From Pomacea canaliculata (taxonomy: Eukaryota > Mollusca > Gastropoda > Architaenioglossa > Ampullariidae): DNA of 64,000 bases. Where the stretch lies: the NCBI RefSeq assembly GCF_003073045.1, contig NC_037592.1:12552007-12616006 (forward strand), given 5' to 3'. Shown here in pieces: positions 38,011-49,213 of the stretch. The position numbers were made by a program, and so were the translations under genes. The notes under the pieces were generated by a model that did not search any database, was not told where the DNA came from, and saw nothing but the letters and a program-made list of their open reading frames with translations. Within the stretch, counting starts at the first letter, position 1. Every line of letters begins with the position of its first letter.

Positions 38011-40153
38011 TTACATGATTAGTGTAATAACCATTAAATGACAACTAGCGGAGTGCTAACTTTTCCCTTTCAAGTTACTTCTTTTGCTTTCAGCATAAAA
38101 GTATGCAATGGTTTTCGTCTGCTGGTCATCGCTAGAAAATACTTTTACTGTAATGCAATGAGACTGACGAATGCAACTGGCCCTCATCCCCTCATCTCAC
38201 GTGCGTGACATAAAACACGTGACCTGTACGACTAAAACACAGTTATCAGCCAGACAAAGGACTGCTCGTGGCTCTTCCGGTGTTTCAGAAGATTCTTCCT
38301 CGAGATGAAGAGATAGTTTACTCTACATCCTGAGATGTTTCCGAATCTGAGCTAGAAAAAAAAACAACAAAAGGAACTTAAATACCCTCAATCACATATT
38401 GCTTGAATTATGAAAATGCTTTTGATGAAATACATCTTTGATATTAATTTATTAACTTGATTATAAGCATCTCCATTTTAGTGATGTCTCAGTTCAAGTG
38501 CCGAGCACTTCTCTCTCCCCTTCAAGCCTACTGGAGATTGATGTAAATAGTTCCAGCACCTGGAAATAGTTCACTACCTTAATTCATATTTTACAGCACA
38601 GTATATGTTAGAAAAGTGTTTCTGCCTGTAAAGCGTTCTTATTAAAACTGTTTTTTCCATTTATTTAATAAAGTTTATTTTTCAAGAATCACTTCCTTGT
38701 TTTGCTAAGCATGAATACGGGACTTAACAACTAACCCCTGTCTGCTCTTCCGCCATTGTCCTTGTTGAATAAAATCTCTTATAAAGAGACACAACCCTTT
38801 TGACATTAAGGTGAGAGTATATTTTAGAAAAAAATGTTTTAAAGATTTGTAATAACATTCTGTGACAGAATGACCATACAGACACATTTGTGCAAAGTAA
38901 AACAACGAATGACTGTGTAGCTGTTGTAGTGCATACAAATGTCTCCTTGAAGTGTTCATTGTTTTTTTCTGTCCATCTTCCTGTCATATCTAACTTAGTT
39001 TTTAGATGTTCGATGCAACTGCACACAAATGTAGTATGGGGTGAGTTCTGTATCAACGAATAAATAAATTAATCTAATGCTTGTGACTGTAGTTGTGATA
39101 ATGGAGTGTAGTGGTGATAGTGAAGGCAGTGTTGTTAGTTGTAATGGTTGTGGTGGTGTTAGCAGTATTATGTACGGCTTTGGCTGCTAGATTTGCAAAG
39201 TTATTTCAGTATTTTTATAGTTTATTTAATGATAAAGCCCTCACGTAAATCTGCATCTCACTAGCTCATTTTCAAGCAGAGAAGGATGTAGGGGTCTCCG
39301 TTTGTTGGTCTTCTTACGAAAATGTTAAAAATATTAAAATTATTTTAATGAAACAAACTGTATTAGCAGATCGACGAATTGAATTGATGAACTCAAACAA
39401 TATTACAGATGAAACCATGCGTGTCAGACAAAGAATGCATTCTTAATAAAATAAAAGGAAGACTCGTGGGACTGCGCTCACTCTGCTTCCTCGAGATAAA
39501 GACAGTTCCTTTCGCATCCTGACACTTTTCCTGATCAGCACTTGACAAGAGAATCATTTTACCAAAAACAAAATTGAGTATTATCTGCGCAAAATATACA
39601 AAGGCGTTGTGACAGTCTATGTACAATGGAAGTAAAGATCTTGAGTATCGCAGAGACAGTGGGCAGTGTATGCGAGCTCAATGCGCTGGACACGCAAGAC
39701 TACACACAGACCGAGAGTCAATCATACAAAAAACAAATAGAAAAATAGAAAAATTGAGGAGTGGAATTCACTGCATCTGCAAGGCCTCTACATTCACACA
39801 GTGTTTTTACGCTCAGAAAAATAGAATAAAATAAATTAAATGTGAGTGATTGAGGAGACTGTGAAAAGAAAATTATTTTAACGAGCTATAAAGTAGAGAC
39901 GGAATAAAGTAGTAATTAATCGTAGACACGAGCTTTGATTTTAGTTTAAAATTTTTTTATGAATCTTTCCATCCCTTTTATTTGATTTTTATTCTCGTGC
40001 TTTAAATAGCAACCTTATTTTGTATACAAAGTGTCTATCTTTTAGTGGGAGCTGTGAGACAGCAGATTTGCAGTGCTGATTATGTTCTGTGCACTTTTAA
40101 AATAATCAATCTGTTTTCAACATCCGCACTTTCTCTGTTACTTTGCTCTGCAG
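38011..40153. other. 3' flank of C2, inside the duplication
   Basis: AT-rich sequence matching 25300-27398. No supported exon. Some short frames at 38.7-39.8 kb differ in frame from their copy 1 counterparts, as expected of noncoding DNA. Confidence 0.5.
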
Positions 40154-40260
40154 ACCAGGCCATCGTCCGGAAGCGGAAGCCAGCCCGACAACGGCTTAAT
40201 GATGGCGAGCAAAGGGAGCAGCAGTTAGCTGCAGTCGTGAGCGACAAAGACCCACCTTAG
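40154..40260 (+). pseudogene. Orphan tail-like terminal exon, copy 2
   Basis: Counterpart of 27399-27511: same acceptor, same phase 1 entry, still open, encoding AIVRKRKPARQRL and ending LAAVVSDKDPP. It is two codons shorter than copy 1 within a short Gln-rich stretch. Retention of an open frame and acceptor in both copies is compatible with use as an alternative last exon. Confidence 0.55.
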
Positions 40261-40296
40261 CTGTGACTCAGACATTAGCTGGGTCTTTGTCACAAC

Positions 40297-41735
40297 AATG
40301 AGAACTGACACAAAGCAAAACTTTAAAGAAAACGGACTAAAACTTATTATTTGAAACGAAACCATGTTTACCGGAAATGGTTCTTGAATGCCAGACAGGA
40401 TGGTTAACTCATGTATTGACAGTATAGCGCGTGAACATTTTCCACTCTTTCTTCATCTTTACTTCCTCGAGATGAGGAGGCAGTTGTTAATGCATCCTGG
40501 CAGTTTCCCTGATCTGGTAAAGAGGGATAATAGGGATTATCCTTTTCCTTAAACTAATACTGTATGCATGTATATCTACACATCGTGGTAACGTATAAAC
40601 AGTGTGGTCTCCGCTCCTATTAAATACTTGACTCCAAGGCTGTCATGTCTATCACAAATATGTCTGCATATAAAATATTCATCCGATGTAAATTTATTAA
40701 TTTTGTGCTGTGAACTACCCAGCTTTATTCTGTTGAAAAATATAGTCTTTGAAAATATAATTGGCAACACTTTCTTAATAAATCGGCTTTCGTGTTTGGT
40801 GATGATCGTTTGAAATCAGTCTTTGTTTCACATTTGACTCGTCGATCATTTTGCGTCGCAGACAGGTTTTTTAGATACAAAATTATTATTCATATTCCAG
40901 CATGTTATTTGCAAAACCCACACACCATACACCAAGTTTCGGGTCTTTGTTAACTATGAGCATTAGAGACCATTAGTCACATATTCCCTGATTTCCTTCT
41001 TGCAACAGATTATCCTGGACAGCTTATCATCAGGTCGGTTTGAGACTTGGTATCTGACTGTACTTACAGCGAGTAAGCCTTTGTATGGATCGTTGTACAT
41101 CAGAAAATATCAAACGAGGTGCAGTTCTTGACTTTAGTCTAGAAGTTAATTTTGTGGCCAACTTTCCTCTAAATACTGAAAGTTGAAACTTTCATTGTTT
41201 TCTTATTGATATTCAGACGTGAGTATTAGCCGATTTCTCTATTACCGGACAGTAAAAGTATTTTTCTTGAACGAAATAGAATTTTTAATACAATTGAAAT
41301 TTTCATGTAGCAAATAGGATGAAAGATGGCGTTTCCTCCCAAACTATATTTGCTTTAATTTTGTTGACTACTGAATGTGTACATGTGATCATAGAACAAT
41401 ACAATACGACTTTATTAATTACATTTCTTTCAAGTTATTCATCCTTTTAAAATATATTCTCGATATTCAGGAGCTTAAGCCTTAAATGCTGCTAAAGCTT
41501 TTAGTAAGTTGAAACTCAAGCTTACAAACATAGAACTTTATTGAAGTATGAAAGAATTTTATCAATCGTGAATCATGACCTATTCTTATGTTGTCGCTGA
41601 TAATCTCTTTGTCATGAAATATTATGTAGAGAGAGGCTAATCCTGATCTGTCTAATGCATTTTGCATGTTATTGCTCATATTGCTACAGTGTTCTTCACC
41701 ATGTGTATTGACAAATGTTTTTAGTGAATTTGCAG
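40297..41735. other. Intergenic C2-D
   Basis: Single-copy AT-rich sequence. No exon, RNA gene or element recognised. Confidence 0.5.
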
Positions 41736-41745
41736 CGACAAGGCA

Positions 41746-44700
41746 ATGACTGCAACGTCCTGGATGCTCCTTCTACTGATGTCTTGCCAGCAGGTTTATG
41801 ATGCAAAACCTTGTAGAGACAAACATCTTTGGTATGTACTATTTTTTTCTTCGTTTTGCTTTTCATTATTATCGTCTTTGTTTCGCTGTTTTGCAAATAT
41901 CATCCAATAAAGTCCTTATCAGTCTTCATTATCATGTATCTGACCCAAGACCACCGATACAGAGAATACCTACCAACATTAGTTCAACTCTGATCAGAAT
42001 AAGCTCAACCCAAGCTCGTGTACTGTGCAATCACACCTTAATTTTTGCAAACAAATTATGATGAGATTGACCAACGAGTTGCTTTTCACCCATCGGCAAG
42101 TCGTGCTCAAGAAAAAGCAACATGTGTGAGGTCTGGAAAACGAGTCTTAAGATTCTGGTCTGAAGGGGAAAGTCGATTTGAACGAGAGACATTACATGTA
42201 CCCAATCAAACGGATTCAAGATTATTCATGATACAAATAGTTAATCAGAAAATGCCACGAAGCAAATAGTTGTTACTTTGTATCTCATTGAGACTGAAAT
42301 GCACCTCTAGATTAACTGTCACCAGAAAAGGATTTTAGCAGTTTGTTAAACAGTATTCTGTGTTCTTTAAAATATCACTTATTAATGGTTTGCTTATACA
42401 CTGGTATGTTCTGGACTTACATAGCAGCATTCAGAAGCCAGGTAATGTTCCTAGTCCTTTATACATTGTGTGTTGAGGTTCACTATGTGTGTGTAAATAA
42501 TCAACAACCTAATACTGCCATTGTCGCATTTTCAGCTGTAAACAGGAAAGCTTTGCTCCTCGTCCAAATCAGACTCAAAGGTATGCATCTCTATGTTTTG
42601 TGTTTATTTTCAGTTTTGTCCCTCGTTTCTCCAGCGTGCGATATTTATTCCTGTACTTTACAGAAACAAAGAAACTCCTTTCTTCTTTATATCCGCCCTT
42701 TACCTTACACCGAGTCTTGTAAACGTGTATTAAAAAGACTTATTTTCCCTGAAAACTACTCCTGAACTCAGTCTACTACTAACCCGACATATCTATCTAT
42801 AATTAGTCTGTTTTGTCGACATCCATTTGTTGAATACTTGTCGTCGCTACTGTTTGTTACCTCGGTGTCTTCTGTACCTTCATCATTGTTTAGTTTTCTT
42901 GTTACATTGCATAATAGACTTATATTAAGCGTAAAAATGTTGTTGAAAAGAAACTAGGCTTACTTTATTATGAAGAAAATAAGAAATATTAAGATTCATG
43001 ACAAGTTGGTGGCAGAATTGCACAAAATGTATTTGCACGTAGTGAGTGTAGTGCAGGCCATCAGTAGTACATTTAGTATATCGATTCTCATATATAGGGA
43101 AATATTAATTTAAACAAGCTATTTCTTGTATACAGTAGATCTTTTTACTCCCAAGACTTACTAAACCATGTTAGACTGAATTCTGAAAGGGATGAACACT
43201 AAAAAACCTGAATTTCTACAAACATCACACTGCCTGCAATTTGCTGAATGTTTTCTGCCTAGTGTAACATAGTACACAACTAGTGCTAATGCTTTATAAA
43301 ATCGTGGAAATACCTGGTAGTCTTCTTAATCCGACTAAAATATTAGATAAATTGCTGAATGAAGAAAAAATTATGCTTTGTTACTAAGAATCACTTGTGA
43401 CAAACCCTCTCACACACATTCTAATCACTATCAATCTATCAGCCAATTAATCAACCACCAAGCAACCCAACCTAGTCCAGTTCACCTACCCACCGATCAC
43501 CCCACCAACTCACTCAAAAGCTCGAGTAAGATAATATTATTGGTATTTTAGTATATTTAAATCTGATAACACACCAGAAACTGAAGATGTTTAATTTATT
43601 TTCAACAGAAGTGACACATGCAATCTAGCTTTCGGTAAGTTTCAAAGATTGTTTTTTCTTGTTCAAATTTTGTCAGTACTGCACAGTTTGTCTACAGTGA
43701 GATATCATAAATAGACACCTAAAAAGACAAGAGTTTTTGTGTTTTTTACGGCTTTTAATACTCGAACTAAAAAAGAGAAGATGTAGACACGTAAAACTGA
43801 AAACAAACTCAAAATTTTCCAAAACAGATTACACTGAAAAAGGTAAAAATAACGTACGAAAACCAAGATTTAGAAGATATAATAAAAACACTAATTGTGT
43901 TGGTATACCTGCAAAACTAAATACTAATAAAGACAGATGTTTGTTTTTAATTCTACAGCACATTCGTATACAGCACGACATTTCAAGAACTAATAAAAAG
44001 TTAATTTACAAAGTTGTTGTACTTATGATGATTTTCACCGTTACTATACATTCACAGGGAATAATGCCAGCCAGGATTGCAGCATCTGCGTAAATGGAGA
44101 AAGGAGAGAACAAGCAGGACACAACCAGTATACTCAACAGTATTGCACGGTACCTGTGCAGGTGAAGATATTACTTTCAGTGTCTTAATTGTATCCGGTG
44201 TTTGCTTGTGACATCGTTAAGTAAGAAACACTTTAAAAAAATCATTTTGTACTAAAGTATTGCTCCTCGTTTTAGTCTAGCCATGAGAAAAAGCATGTGA
44301 GCTAGTAACATTTATTTCCCTGGCCATAGTAGTTTTCAGCAAGAAACTGAAATTTCCTGAAGTAGAAAAATACAAGAGCGCTCTCTTTCTTTCTCTCTCT
44401 CTCACACACCCAAGGCTCGCCATAGCATTTGTATGATATTTTTTCTGATTCTTTCTAGGATGATGCGAGAGGGAACTGCAAATGCTTCTTATTATGCAGT
44501 AATAAATTCTACGAGTGTGAAGTGTGTGAGTCCAATGATGGCCAACGTCCACACGGTACTAATTGCATTAGTCTTTGTACTGTACTGTCAGCCTCTGTAT
44601 TTACATGTACATCTGCTCATTTAAAATACACCAGTCTCTGCTATACTTTTGTGATTTCGTATCAACAGAAACCTGGTCGATAAATGTCACAAAGAATATG

Positions 44701-47443
44701 TTTTTCCAAAACTTTAAAAAGCAGATAAATGGTGCCTCTGTATTAATGAATTTAATTTATTGGTGAATTATAAAAAAAGTTTGTAATTTGAAAGGATAGG
44801 ACGCAGATATGGAATTGCTTCAATTCTTACATCATAATTATGACAATCGTAGACGAGTTGTTTCAGGTAAATAACAAGTAAATTGCATTTTAATATAAGA
44901 TTTGAAAATTTGTGTTCCATGGTGCTTGAGTGTTTTTCCGTATTTTAAGACAAGTAAGTTTAACAAAGCGTCATTACAAAGTGTCGTCAGGGAAACAGAC
45001 AGGAAAAAATTCTTGGGACAAGAAGACCTTTGGGACCATCATCGGCGTCATCGTTGTTAGCGTTGCTGTTGTTCTTATTGTGACATTCAGAAAGAAAATT
45101 AACTGCTCCAGGGGAGACCAGTGAGTCACGAGTGCACATAACATTTCTAACTTACTTCTTATTGAGATAGAAAATGTGTTATTCGTCTTTAAATGCTTCG
45201 TTAAGTAATTGTTTAAATACTTATTATATATATGTTACTTCTATAATCGAAAATTCATATAAATAAAAATTGTATAAACCAGCCTCCCAGAGATCGCACC
45301 TACCATTACATTTAAAAGAAAGCGTTGTCATCTCCAGTGAAAAATAGTTTGTACATATCACATGTTTACAGTGGCGTCCCACAACAGCTGTAGTTCTATA
45401 GTTAGATGTTATGATCAGTGTCCAAAAATTATAAACCTTTCAGAAATTCATGGATAAAATGCTTTTATTGTGATTCATTTTAAGTCAAAATTATGAAAGC
45501 TTATTACTTATTACATTATTTTTATTGTAGGAATAACCAGTCTCAAAGAAACAGCAAGAGAAACTTGGATGAGGAAGGGGTTTCAGGTAAGAATTAACTG
45601 TTCCTTTAGAGTAAGTCAAACAAGTGTTTTCGAAATAATGTCCTAAAAAAGCAGCTAGCACTGATCAATTTGAAAAAAAAACATTAGAGGAGGAACGGGA
45701 AGGTGACTTGAATGGTCTAAATAGGAGGATGAAAGTATTTACAATGACCGGTGGACAATTTACAGAAATGTTTCGAGGAATAGAAAAACGAGTTGTCGAG
45801 CTCTGCGGCCAGTCTGTGGGTACTTTGAACCGAATATCTTCTAATGGTCGGTGATAATTGAGTATTTGCTCGGTGAGGACTCACTACTAGTGCCTCTCGT
45901 GTAATAATGATACTCTCCCAATATTCATTTGTTGTCGATCAAGGATTGTGGGTGTTTCGTGAAACGTCTTCACGCGTCGCCATACCAACGGGAGTGGCAT
46001 TATTAAATGGTGATGTTTACTTTCTCTTCCAATATTTTCCAGTAAAGTAACAGTTTTGCTATTGGTTAATATTGTGTTGTGGCTCTTTTGAGAGACTGAA
46101 TGATTGACTACTGCATGCAGTGTATAGGTTTCTCTAGCGTGGGGTGTGCGTGGCCATCAACATCACCATCAACATCAACATAAAGGCAGTGGATGACGAA
46201 TAGACATTATTGTAATCAATTAATCAATGTTTCTTTTTTTCAGACTCTTCTCTGTTATTGCAAATGTGGGTATATTTTACACATTGTGAAGGGCTCATTC
46301 GGACACGATATCGTGTTCTCATGTCACTAGTGTTTCGTCTTATGTTTTGATAGATGGTCCTCGACCAGATTTCTCGAATACTTTTCATTATGTCATCTTT
46401 CTCTCTTTTGACATTACATCGTTGTTCTGTTGAAATCATTTTTACATGTCAGTCCAACTGATTAATTTCATCTTTCATTGCTAACCTATAAACGTTTTTA
46501 TCTAATTCGTCTTTGTAAAGACTGAAAATGGGAGTTTTGATTTTTGGCATCTCATCTGTTTGTCAAAGCAGGGTGTTCCCGATTCACCTCTCCCAGCGAC
46601 CCTGACTCTAGCACTGGAATGTACCGTCTTCAAAGAGATCGGGAAGTCGGGAGAAACTACAGACCTCTAGGGCAATCAATCACACAAACATCCTATCATT
46701 TCCAGCTACAGACTTCCATTCATCGGCCGTTCGAAGATGAGAATGAAGATGAGATATACAATGAAATCAACGACGAAGACATCAGGTGTTTCCCAGAACG
46801 CGGGTTATTCCACAATGCCACATCTCGCCAGGTGTGCGAGGTCCCTCCGTCTTTTCTTGAGAGACAGTGGGATCAAGCAGGAGGAGACGGAGGGTACTAT
46901 AAGAAGCTCGATCGTCATACTGCCAGAGACAATCCCACAGACTGCATGTCAGCTGCTAATGAGAACTATCAACGTCTTCCCGGTCCTCAACCTTCTGGTG
47001 GATACGTGTTGGCGAAGGCAGTAACAGACGCCCACGTCCACTCCACGACAGCCCATGAAGAGCCTTCAAATAACAAGGTGCTCAGTGACAACACTCCCTT
47101 AAACAACATTTCCAATGACCACAATCCCTATGATAACGCGTTTAGTGATAACTCTCCCGAAAACATTTCCGAAAATCATAGCCCCGAGGGTAGCGCTGTC
47201 TGCTCCAGTGACAACAATCCCCATGATAACGCCTTTAGTGATAACTCTCCCGAAATCAACATTTCCGCAAACCGTAACCCCTGCTCTCCCTATGACAACA
47301 TTTCCAGTGACAACAATCCTCATGACAAAAGTCTCCCGGAGAACAATGCTCACCATGAGAACACTGAACATAACATTTCTGATGACAAGACTCCACATGA
47401 AGAGACTCACCTTGACCCCACTGCCCACGAACCTTGTCCATGA
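41746..47443 (+). CDS. Gene D: Cys-rich type I receptor with long Asn/Asp-rich tail
   Basis: Eight coding exons join in frame to 471 residues: 41746-41831, 42536-42580, 43609-43634, 44058-44161, 44459-44555, 44991-45120, 45531-45586, 46572-47443. An acceptor at 41735 precedes the ATG by ten bases. The signal peptide (MTATSWMLLLLMSC) is followed by a Cys-rich ectodomain with CC, CSIC, NCKC and CEVC clusters. No Ser/Thr stalk exon is present. The TM helix is at about 132-153. The tail shows NYRPL, DEIYNEI, GGYYKKL, ENYQRL, GGYVLAKAVTD, then an Asn/Asp/Ser/Pro repeat region containing PYDN units. Motif YNEI fits the YxxI type favoured by Src-family SH2 domains. A TM acceptor at 44964 is an alternative. 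Coding-like sequence continues past the stop in another frame. Confidence 0.68.
47098..47330 (+). repeat. Imperfect coding repeats in the gene D tail
   Basis: Units encoding DNNPHDNAFSDNSPE and close variants recur, with short insertions. All six frames tend to be open here, which explains the long shadow frames on both strands. Repeat number is likely polymorphic. Confidence 0.75.
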
Positions 47444-47697
47444 CTGTCCAGGACAGTAATTTCATCGACACTAACGCACCCCAGGACAACTCTCCCCCTG
47501 GCAACTCTTATACTGATATCGATGGTAGTGAAAACACTGTCTACGATGACTTGCCTTATGACAACATTGCAATCCACATTCACCGTGACCAGATCTCCTC
47601 GAAGTCACACCAGGTGATTGTGAACACACTCTCAATGATAACTTTAACGACACTTCACAAGACCTCACCTGGTGACCCACTTCGTCAAAGCGACTGA
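47444..47697 (+). other. Frame-displaced continuation of the gene D tail
   Basis: Directly after the stop at 47441-47443, a different frame (open from 47434 to 47697) continues the same composition: PPGNSYTDIDG, then TVYDDLPYDNIAIH with paired tyrosine motifs. This looks like former tail coding sequence displaced by a frameshift, or an error in the assembly. The spacing YDDLPYDNI is tighter than a normal ITAM. Confidence 0.5.
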
Positions 47698-48344
47698 GCA
47701 GACATCACACCCTTGACATCGCTAAAGACGTTCGCCACGTTCTCTAAGAACTCCATCGTTCCTCTGATGTTCGTGGAAAGCTAATATTGTTGAGTGGCTG
47801 TTGTCTTGACATTGTTGTGCCAAGTATTACAGAACAGTGATTGCATGAACGATTACAAAATGCTCTTGTATCATATTTTATGTGTAATATAAACATTTGT
47901 TTTGTTTGTAATTATGATCAAATAGATTATAACACACCAATTCTTTTCATACATTTTTGAATATTTTGTTTAACATATTGCCTTACAGTCATTATTTGTG
48001 ATCATGCACCATTAGAGTAGACTAACCATCTTCCGTGCAATATCATCAGCTCTTTTATACTCAGCCCCAAGCTCTGAGAAAGGAAATAGAAAAAATAACA
48101 TGTATAGAACGACAAGTATGAAATCACTATGCCACAAATTGCCACAAAAGCTTACACTGATTAAAGCCATGTTATTTATGTAATGCATGTGTCATTGTTA
48201 TAAAATGTTCATTTACATGAGCATCCTTGGCTCTCTGAGGGGGGGGGGAACATAACTTCCCAACTCTGACGTGGGGAGGTGGAAGCAGTATTGTGAATCG
48301 GAGCATGGGGGCTAATACAGATTTCTGTTTTAATATGTCTGCAT
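47698..48344. other. 3' flank of gene D
   Basis: Probable 3' untranslated and intergenic sequence. There is no AATAAA; aatataaa at 47886 is a weak alternative. A run of ten G at about 48239 lies just before the mariner fragment. Confidence 0.4.
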
Positions 48345-48672
48345 TTGATTTGTGAGACCCACACAAAGGTGAAGGGTAGTGTGACGAATTTAAAACTGGA
48401 CAAAACAGAGGCCCGGGCAGTCATAAAGTATCTGCAAAAGAAAACTATGACACCCATGGAAATCCATGAGGACAAGGTACAGACACTTGCTGAGGACTCC
48501 CCTTCCTATGCAACTTTGAGCAAGTTCACCGTGCAGACCTGGATGACAGACTCTTACTGCCAAGCATAGAGAGTCAATAAGCATTAGTTCTGGTCAGTCA
48601 ACACTGCTTTAACTGAGATCTTGAAGATGAGCAAGCTTTCTGCAAGATGGGTCCCAAGAATGCTGACATCAA
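48345..48672 (+). mobile_element. Mariner-type transposase fragment
   Basis: The + strand encodes AVIKYLQKKTMTPMEIHED followed by TLAEDSPSYATLSKFTVQTW, which matches the N-terminal helix-turn-helix of mariner transposases of the SETMAR type. A few dozen bases later LTEILKMSKLSARWVPRMLT, the next conserved block of that family, appears in a different frame. The sequence between the two blocks is largely missing, and the DDD catalytic part is absent. It is a dead relic between genes D and E. Confidence 0.8.
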
Positions 48673-48859
48673 AACATTTCTTTTTCCAATCTCCTCAATC
48701 CCCTTTCTTTGAGTTTAACAATTACTCTTTTTTCTTTCATCTGATGTGACTTCAGTATCCCATATTTTCCAGAATATCTTACTTCTACTTCCTTCTTCAT
48801 ACATGGCCTGGTGCGTTTGCATTGCTGGATGGCTTCCTTTACTTTAAGGTCTTATTCAC

Positions 48860-49020
48860 GTTCAGGGAAGTTGGCTAGTACTGGTGGTCGGTTTTCTCTA
48901 CCCCAACCTTCCCTGATCCTCTACAGCTGCACCGAATTGGGGAAGTTCGCTTGTATCTCTGGGGTATTAAAGTGCACATCCGAGTTCTGACTTCCTAACC
49001 ACTTGGCCATCCTCTTCTCT
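48860..49020 (-). mobile_element. Possible tRNA-derived SINE remnant
   Basis: On the minus strand the sequence starting near 49016 reads gatggccaagtggttaggaa and then tcagaactcgga, which resembles the 5' half of a Leu or Ser tRNA with an A box. A clear B box was not found, so this is not a functional tRNA gene. Boundaries are approximate. Confidence 0.35.
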
Positions 49021-49213
49021 TTTTGCAGAGAGCAAACCTTCACTGGGTGTACAGTTGTCAGCGTGGATATCTGCCTTTGTCAGGAAACATTATTTACTCA
49101 CAGCTAATCAACCTCACAATTGTTTTTTGGCAGGGACGTTTGAAGATTTAGTTTTGCTCAGCCTCTTGTGAAATATTTTTGTACAGTTCTAACGGATTTG
49201 CAGCTGCACTAAA

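Larger units (their letters stand above)
28180..40296 (+). repeat. Segmental tandem duplication, copy 2
   Basis: Partner of 16876-27548. It contains gene C2, the orphan exon at 40154, and a LINE insertion missing from copy 1. Other sequence absent from copy 1 lies at about 32552-32775 and 33369-33537; whether these are insertions here or deletions in copy 1 is open. Confidence 0.93.

Noticed and set aside
47099-47504. Overlapping long frames on both strands over the gene D tail
   Set aside because: They arise from the low-complexity coding repeats; only the frame entered by the phase 1 splice site fits the gene.
48975-49020. A functional tRNA gene on the minus strand
   Set aside because: Only an A-box-like half is visible; no B box or acceptor stem pairing was found.
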